Assembly (NCBI GenBank): GCA_022813625.1
Contig: JAKLMB010000003.1
Coordinates: 744,001-808,000, forward strand
Direction of reading: 5' to 3'
Length of the DNA stretch: 64,000 nt
Origin: Aaosphaeria pasadenensis
Taxonomy: Eukaryota > Ascomycota > Dothideomycetes > Pleosporales
Below are positions 57,648 through 64,000 of the stretch, in pieces (position 1 is the first letter of the stretch; each line of letters starts with the position of its first letter). The position numbers were made by a program, and so were the translations under genes. The notes beneath the pieces were generated by a model. That model saw only the letters and a program-made list of their open reading frames with translations. It had not been told where the DNA came from and ran no database searches.

Positions 57648-60342
57648 ATGTTGAAAGTGGGTGGATGGCTTGGTGGCGGCGGGAAGTTTAAACATGGACA
57701 CACGAGGAGCTTGAACGCCTTGGATGAATTAAATCAGAGTAATTACTTCCCTTGCGTATATATGCGCATGTTCTAATCTACCTAATTCCTTCCTCTACTT
57801 GAAATTGAAAGCTGACTCCGAAATAGTCGAGGATGCAATGGCAGGTACGGATACTAAATCCTAAAACCTCTCCCCGCGACCACATATAGGAACAATTGTC
57901 CGAATTGAGACTGATGTCACGCGACCACAGCGGTTACTCATATTATGAACGACGATGTCAATGCCGCTGAAGAGCATCTCAATAAAGGGAGTTCGCCTTT
58001 CCACCAGGTATGCTCTCCCCGCGGTGTGAATGCGGATTGACCGCCGTCAGCAGCAACCAAGGCTTACGCATGTAATTATAGCTAGGTAAAGGAGTCGTGA
58101 CATTCATGCGAGCCACATTGGGCTTTGAACAAGAAATTATGCGCGAAGGTCTGCAGTTTCAATATGCCTCTCGAGGTATCGTAGAAAGACTATGGGATTG
58201 ATTCCAATATAGCTTCACAAACGCTCTCCGACGCCGAGAACTCCGCATACGAGCAACAGCGACGAGCGCACCGCAACACTTCTTCGTACCAATCGCCAAT
58301 ATATCCACCCGGAACCGAATACGCCGTCTGTCTCGCCGAAGCACAGCTCATGAGTGCCATCGTGGGGGTACTCAACGAGAGTCTGACGGAGGCTATCAAG
58401 AGCTTCTACAAACTTCGAAAGGCATATTTGACACTGGAAAGTGTGATGGAGGCGGAGAAGAAATATTTGAATGAGAGAAGCACAAGCAGTCTTGCTACGA
58501 GCGGGTCAGATAGCCCATCCAGACCTGCCTCGAGGATGTCCACAAAAGGAGCTAAAACGACAACTTCGAAACCTGCTTCGATCACTTCAACGAAAGGGGG
58601 AAGCACACTCGTTGAGTCGAGGACATCTGACCCGGAAACCATACCCGCGACGGCTTCAAACATGAGCTTGAACGAGAGTGTCCCGGATAACGAAGCTAAC
58701 AAAGCTAACCAGAAGTCTAAGGAGGATGACGACGATGACGATTTCGATTTCGTAGATGCAGATGAGGACCACGAAGGTGTCGAAACGCCAATGGAATACA
58801 TGGGCCACCTCAACGTTCCCACAGAGACAGGAGGGTCACTCGCACTGGACAACGAAGAGAGGAAAATTCACGTCAAGTCCAGCTCAGCACCCGACCTACC
58901 CGCCGACCCCTACGTCAAAACTGATATCCCCGGCCCAATCGAAGACTTCTCGAACCTGACGCTCTCGGAGACCATCCGGGACGGAGAAGACATATCCGTC
59001 TACGGCGACCACCCGGTCGACATCTTCATCATCTCGGGCTCCAACTTCTGCTTCGGCATCCTCCTCCTCATCATCTCCCTCGTGCCCCCAGCATTCGCCA
59101 CGCTCCTCAAGATCGTCGGCTTCAAAGGCGACCGCGAGCGTGGGATCCAACTCCTCTGGCAAGCCACCAAATTCCACAACATCCACGGCGCGATGGCCGG
59201 CCTCGTCCTCTTCGGCTACTACAACGGAATCTCGCAATTCTGCGACATCCTGCCCCAGTCCGGCGAAGGTTCCTTCCCGAAAGACCGCTGCGCAACCCTC
59301 CTCACAGAGATGCGGTCCCGACACCCAAAATCGCACCTCTGGCTCCTCGAAGAATCCCGCATGCTCGCCAACGAAAAGCAGCTCGAGAAAGCCGTCGCCT
59401 TCATGGACCAATGCTCCGAATCCCCGCTCAAGCAACTCGAGGCCCTCCAGTGGTTCGAACGCAGCCTCAACACCATGTTCATGCACGACTACGAGGGGAC
59501 ATCCCGCGCGTTCCTAAAATGCATCACGCTCAACAACTGGAGCCACGGCCTGTACTACTTCATCGCGGGCGCCTCGCACGTGCAGCTCTACCGCCGCCAC
59601 AAGACGCGCGACCCGAAGCTCGCGGCCACGCACAAGGAGAAGGCGAAGGAGATGTTCAAGAAGGTCGCGCCGAACACGGGCCGCAAGCGGTTTATGGCGA
59701 AGCAGCTGCCGTTCGACCTCTTCGTCAACCGCAAGATCGCGAAGTGGGAGGCCCGCGCGAAGGAATGGGACTGCGATCTCGTCGACGCGATCGGCGTCTC
59801 GCCACATGAGGAGATGATTTATTTCTGGAACGGGTACAAGAGGATGCGGGAGGATCACTTGCAGGCGTCGCTTGAGAATCTCGCGTGGAGTGAGGGGGAG
59901 GAGAATCCGCATTGGAGTAAGGAGGATCTGGATGAGAAGGGTGTGTTGGCCGTGCTGAGGGCGGCGACGCTGAGGGGAATGGGCCGTATGGCGGAGGCGA
60001 AGGAGTTGGTGCAGAGGGAGGTTATCAAGCATGATAGGGCGCTGTTTAAGGGCCCGTTGAAGGATGCTTGGACGGCGCCGTGCGCGAGGTACGAGATGGC
60101 GGCGTGTGTGTGGAGGGAGGCGGATGCGGAGGGGAAGCCTGAGGACCATGCAGATTTGTTGGAGGAGTGTAAGGGTTGGTTAGAGGAGGTTGCGAAGTGG
60201 GAGAGCTTTGATCTCGATGCAAGGTATGTCTTTTTGTTGTCTTCGTGATATTGGAACTGGAGGACTAATCAGTGCTGCTAGGATCGGTATGAAAGTCACG
60301 ACTGGTAAGGGGACGCTCAGGCGGTATGGCGTGGAGTGCTGA
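57648..60342 (+). CDS. IML2: Mitochondrial outer membrane protein Iml2
   Basis: Iml2 is a TPR-rich protein related to TTC39, reported at mitochondria and in clearing lipid-associated protein inclusions. Six exons: 57648-57738, 57812-57844 (33 nt), 57931-58007, 58082-58148, 58213-60223 and 60282-60342, giving 779 residues. The small 5' exons were placed by phase and by the conserved reading LNALDELNQ, EDAMAAVTHIMNDDVNAAEE, LGKGVVTFMRATLGFE and SPIYPPGTEYAVCLAEAQLM. A Ser/Thr-rich acidic linker covers about 165-310. The conserved core then has FGILLLIISLVPPAFATLLKIVGFKGDRERG, where a hydrophobic segment may contact the membrane, and TPR-like helices to the end. The last exon adds IGMKVTTGKGTLRRYGVEC. 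The extreme N-terminus (MLKVGGWLGGGGKF) is the least certain part. Confidence 0.9.
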
Positions 60343-61054
60343 TTCTGCCATTGCAAAACTACGACTCGTCTTCTGGGGTGTAGCTCTTCTGCTGGGAAAT
60401 CGTCGAGCATGCCAGGCCCCTTTGCAGCATAAGCCTTTGATTGTCTATGATTTGGACGCGTTGTGTAAGCATATGCGTATATATATTATGAAGTCTACGC
60501 ATGTATGAATGGAAAAACGTATATTTGAACAAATACACCTCATGAGCCTATCAAGTCCCTACGAAGAGGATGTGTAATCCAGGACTAAGAAGATGTAAAT
60601 TGTAACTCTGAAAGACACGTCAAGTGTCAACTACATACTACTATGTACTCAAAGGTCTAGTCAGTGCTAAAAAAAAGAGTAAATGGCAATGCCCTGATCT
60701 AGACCTCGACATACTTTAATGGAAGCATTGCACGTTAATGTTCATGCGTCCGGCAGACACCGCAAAGTATGGCCGACGATCCCCTAACTTGACCCGTGCC
60801 ATCTACACATCTCAACTTTCCACGTTGAAGCACTGTGGTGAGAGAGAAATTATAGCACAGGAGGACAATCGCCGCAGATGTGAGGGTCGCTGGCCTCTTC
60901 ATCGTCGCTCAGCTCACTGTCCTCATCGATCAAGCCCACGACACGGCGTCTGACTCTCTTCTTCTTGTTGCCCTGCTTAGTCCCACAATTGTTGTTGATC
61001 TGCCCGTTTGGGCGAAGCGGGGATGGCGGCTTATCAGTCTCATCAAAAGCCTTT
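60343..61054. other. Convergent 3' region IML2 / RLI1
   Basis: About 0.7 kb, AT-rich near 60460-60680. No gene is recognised. Confidence 0.5.
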
Positions 61055-63204
61055 TCAACTATCATCCTCCAAGAAGAAGTAGTTACCGCTCAGCTTCTGT
61101 TCTTGGTCAAGCTGGGAGCCCATCTTGTTGATACGTGGGCGGTAGGAGTTGGGGTCACGACGGAAGGTAACATCGAGGTTCTTCAAGAACTTGTTGCATC
61201 CGGTGAGAAGAGACTCAGGAGTGTTTGCGCGGGCGTCGACGGCGGGTTGACCATCGAAGACAATGACACGGTCGGCGAGATAGGTGGCCATGACGAAATC
61301 GTGCTCGACAACGAAGGCGGTCTTCTTTGCGTGCATAATGAAACGCTTGATGACACGAGCGGCGACAATACGCTGCTCAGAGTCAAGGTAAGCACTGGGC
61401 TCGTCGATAAGATAGATGTCGGCAGGGATACCGAGAGCAAGAACAATGGCAACACGTTGCAATTCACCACCGGACAGGTTCTGAACTTCCTGGTCAATGA
61501 AGTCGTCCATCTTCAGTGGCTTGTAGACATCGGTCTGGAATTGTGGGCTCAAGAAGGCAGCCTTGATCTTCTTGAAGAAGAGCTGGCGAACGGTACCCTG
61601 GAACTTGGGCGTAATCTTCTGGGGCTTCATGCTGATGTTCATGCTAGGCACCTTCTTTCCGCTGTCGGGCGTGAGTGCACCGGCAAGCATCTTACAGAAA
61701 GTAGTCTTGCCAGTTCCGTTCTCGCCCATCATGACAATGATCTCAGAGTCGGTGAACGATCCCGTTTCAATGCTAAGGTGGAAGTCGCCCATGGTCTTGC
61801 TCATCTTGGGATAGCCGTATTGACGGGATTTGTCGGCCATGTAGTCTTCGCCGGCCTCTCCGATACGGAATTGAAGGGACTCCTCTCGGAAACGCAAATT
61901 CTCGGTAGGAATGTTTCCGTCGAGGAAGATGTTGATACCTTCTCGTACGGATGCAGGGAGCGTGACAACACCGTACACGGCGGGCTTTCCATAGAGAACG
62001 CAGATAAAATCGGAGAGATAATCCAAAACGGCTAAATCGTGCTCGACGGTGATGACGTAGTCGTCAGGGCGAAGCAGACTACGGATCATGCGAGCAGCAG
62101 CAAGACGCTGCTTGACGTCGAGGAAAGATCTGATGCAATAAGTATGGAGATGATTTAGACATCAAATTAGGGGTGACCTACGAGGGCTCGTCGAACATGT
62201 ACACATCGGCCATCTGGACACAGACAGTACCAATGGCGAAACGCTGAAGCTCACCACCAGACAACAGGTTGATGTCTCGCTCGTAGACGTGTTTCAGTTC
62301 TGTGTGTTGTTAGCGTGATGGTTCATAAGGCGATATTCCAATGCACATACCAAGCACATCAACGATTTCCTCTAGGTTGTCCATTGCGGATGACGATCGA
62401 CTCTCGATGAGGTGACCGACTGTCTTGTTGGGGCCCCTGACGGCCTTGGGGATCTGGTCGACATACTGGGGCTTGACAACGGCCTTGAGGTTATCTTCGA
62501 GGACCTTGGTAAAGTAATCTGGGCAGTAATACTTAGTACAGCGCTTGTGATAGGCGTGTCGTTTTTCTTACTTTGCAATTCGGAACCACGGAAGTACTTC
62601 AGAATCTCCTCCCAGTCGGGGGGGTTATCATAACGTCCCAGATTGGGTTTGAGCTTTCCACTGAGAATCTTCAAAGCCGTACTCTTTCCAATACCGTTTG
62701 TACCGACGAGACCCAAAACCTGTCCGGGGCGGGGCATAGGCAACCTATGCAACTTGAAGCTGTTGGCCGAGTATCGGTGGGTGACTTGGGTCTCGAGGTT
62801 CGTGGGCAAGTTGATGATGTTGATGGCATCGAATGGGCACTTCTTAGGGCAGATACCGCATCCTATGCATAGTCGTTCGGAGATGAAGGCAATCTTGGAG
62901 TCGGAGGTAACTTCGATGCAGAGCTTGCCGGTTCGGACGACGGGGCAGGACTTCTTGCATTCCTGTCGACATTTCTGAATGATGTTAGAGACGACCTGTG
63001 CAAGAAAATAGTATATTTGCTTACTTTTGGCTTGCACTGAATTGGCGCACACGCTCAAGTTAGACACTGTGTGAATTTTGCAACGGGAGGGGTAGCGGGG
63101 CATACCTTGTCGCTGTTGACAATGGCGATACTAGTTATGGGTTAGAAGACATGATCAATGTTTAGTTAGATAGACGGTACATACCGAGTCAACTTGTCAG
63201 ACAT
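61055..63204 (-). CDS. RLI1: Ribosome recycling ATPase Rli1 (ABCE1)
   Basis: Essential iron-sulfur ABC ATPase that splits ribosomes after termination and acts in initiation. Seven exons on the minus strand: 63204-63185, 63130-63106, 63036-63025 (12 nt), 62974-62572, 62518-62351, 62299-62182 and 62129-61055, giving 606 residues. The N-terminal cluster domain reads MSDKLTRIAIVNSDK, CKPKKCRQECKKSCPVV and then CIGCGICPKKCPFDAI, holding the eight cluster cysteines. ABC1 has GTNGIGKST, LSGGELQRFAIG and MFDEPSSFLD; ABC2 has GENGTGKTT, LSGGELQRVAIV and LIDEPSAYLD. The end GNYFFLEDDS is conserved. The 12-nt exon encodes only CKPK, including the first cluster cysteine. Intron 3 ends CATTCAG after a CTAAC branch. 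Confidence 0.97.
63025..63036 (-). other. 12-nt microexon of RLI1
   Basis: TGCAAGCCAAAA between an acceptor (TTCAG) and a donor (GTAAGC). It encodes Cys-Lys-Pro-Lys and keeps phase. The residues are invariant at this place in Rli1/ABCE1, so the exon is required. Confidence 0.9.
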
Positions 63205-64000
63205 GGTTGCGAAGTGATATCGTGGCCTTTGTTGGTGGTTGAGTTTGCGAAAGAGCGACGAGAAATGTTGGTGTGGCGGGGATTATGACGGAGGCCACCA
63301 AAGCACTACCGGATTTGCGACGGGGTGAGCAAAAAAAAAAAGTCGAACGCTCTATGTTTTATATCACCGTCCTCGAAGAAGTTGTAGGAAGGGAGTAACT
63401 GTGCCAGCAAGAGAGGGAGAGAAAAGGAAGCAAAAGACCCAGCAAATAATAATAATATACTGGCTTTGAGTGGATATGATTATTATGATACCTGATTAAC
63501 CCCCGTGCCTGCCTTGCTATTTCGTAGGGTCAGATCGTTCCTTCCTTCTATTGTGGATTTCCCCGTCTCATCCTGCCCGTATTAAGTCATCAGGAAACGT
63601 CGACGTCTGATTGGTCGGAGAGTCGACCACCATTTTCCTCAAGCGAAGACAGATGCCACTAAACCATAAGAGGGATGGCGGTAACATTGACCATCCAGGC
63701 CAGCCTTGGCTCATAGGCCCTGTCTGCCTGCCACTCCGACCTTCTCTGAACTCCCCCCAGAAAGGGCGAGAAACCGCCTGTGACAAGACCCAACATCACA
63801 ACCTCTAATTCACCATCCCTCCCTCCCACCACCCCCCACAACTTGACCTGTCTTTTCCTAAACCCCCTGTCTCGAGGGTATCTGATTCATGGACTGTAAG
63901 TTCTCTTCCTTAATTCCATCCGTCTACTCTTCTCGACTCCTTCCTCGACCTCGCCCTGGACGTACCTTTTTCCTGGCTTCGCTCAAGCCTCATCTGCCTC
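63205..64000. other. Upstream region of RLI1, possible start of a plus-strand gene
   Basis: RLI1 promoter and leader near 63205-63450. At 63889 an ATG followed by GAC T and a GTAAGT donor could be the first 7-base coding exon of a gene that continues beyond the window, or a leader exon. Nothing downstream within the window confirms it. Confidence 0.25.

Noticed and set aside
59514..60149. 211-codon Arg/Leu-rich frame opposite IML2
   Set aside because: Antisense shadow of a GC-rich coding exon.
60961..62035. 356-codon open frame on the plus strand opposite RLI1
   Set aside because: Exactly antisense to conserved ABC domains; it arises from codon bias of RLI1.

Overview
The window is nuclear DNA of a filamentous ascomycete (Pezizomycotina). 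Protein genes carry short GT..AG introns, mostly 45-145 nt, with CTRAY-type branch sites. The gene set includes a FarB/CTF1-beta fatty-acid regulator with a Zn2Cys6 finger, Tim54, Iml2, Trs65, Sem1 and Prp40, and the one tRNA has an intron. Dothideomycetes is my best guess but is not proven by anything here.

Layout. Positions 1-23 kb are gene-poor: two distant paralogs of a family I do not recognise (913-2728 and 8584-11042, both minus), a small secreted cysteine protein (15991-16554), and a tandem pair of F-box genes (18007-19374 and 20076-21338) with duplicated flanks. A tRNA-His (23370-23462) follows. Positions 23.7-36 kb are dense: TIM54, SGT2, TMA20, BNA7-type kynurenine formamidase, a stomatin-like protein and the FarB/CTF1-beta regulator. 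Positions 36-44.9 kb are mostly empty except for an acyl-CoA dehydrogenase ending in the peroxisomal signal SKL. Positions 44.9-63.2 kb are dense housekeeping: a TPR protein, PRP40, TRS65, an Mpv17/PMP22-family protein, phosphoglycerate kinase, SEM1, IML2 and RLI1. A 100-N assembly gap lies inside a 12-bp minisatellite in an intron of PRP40.

There is no operon logic. Possible functional threads are: peroxisomal fatty-acid use (FarB-like regulator, SKL-tagged dehydrogenase, PMP22-family protein; the regulator's published core CCTCGG lies upstream of two of them); mitochondria (TIM54, stomatin-like protein, IML2); and translation or protein quality control (RLI1, TMA20, SGT2, SEM1). Exon structures were worked out by hand from splice sites, reading phase and family alignment from memory; no search was run.
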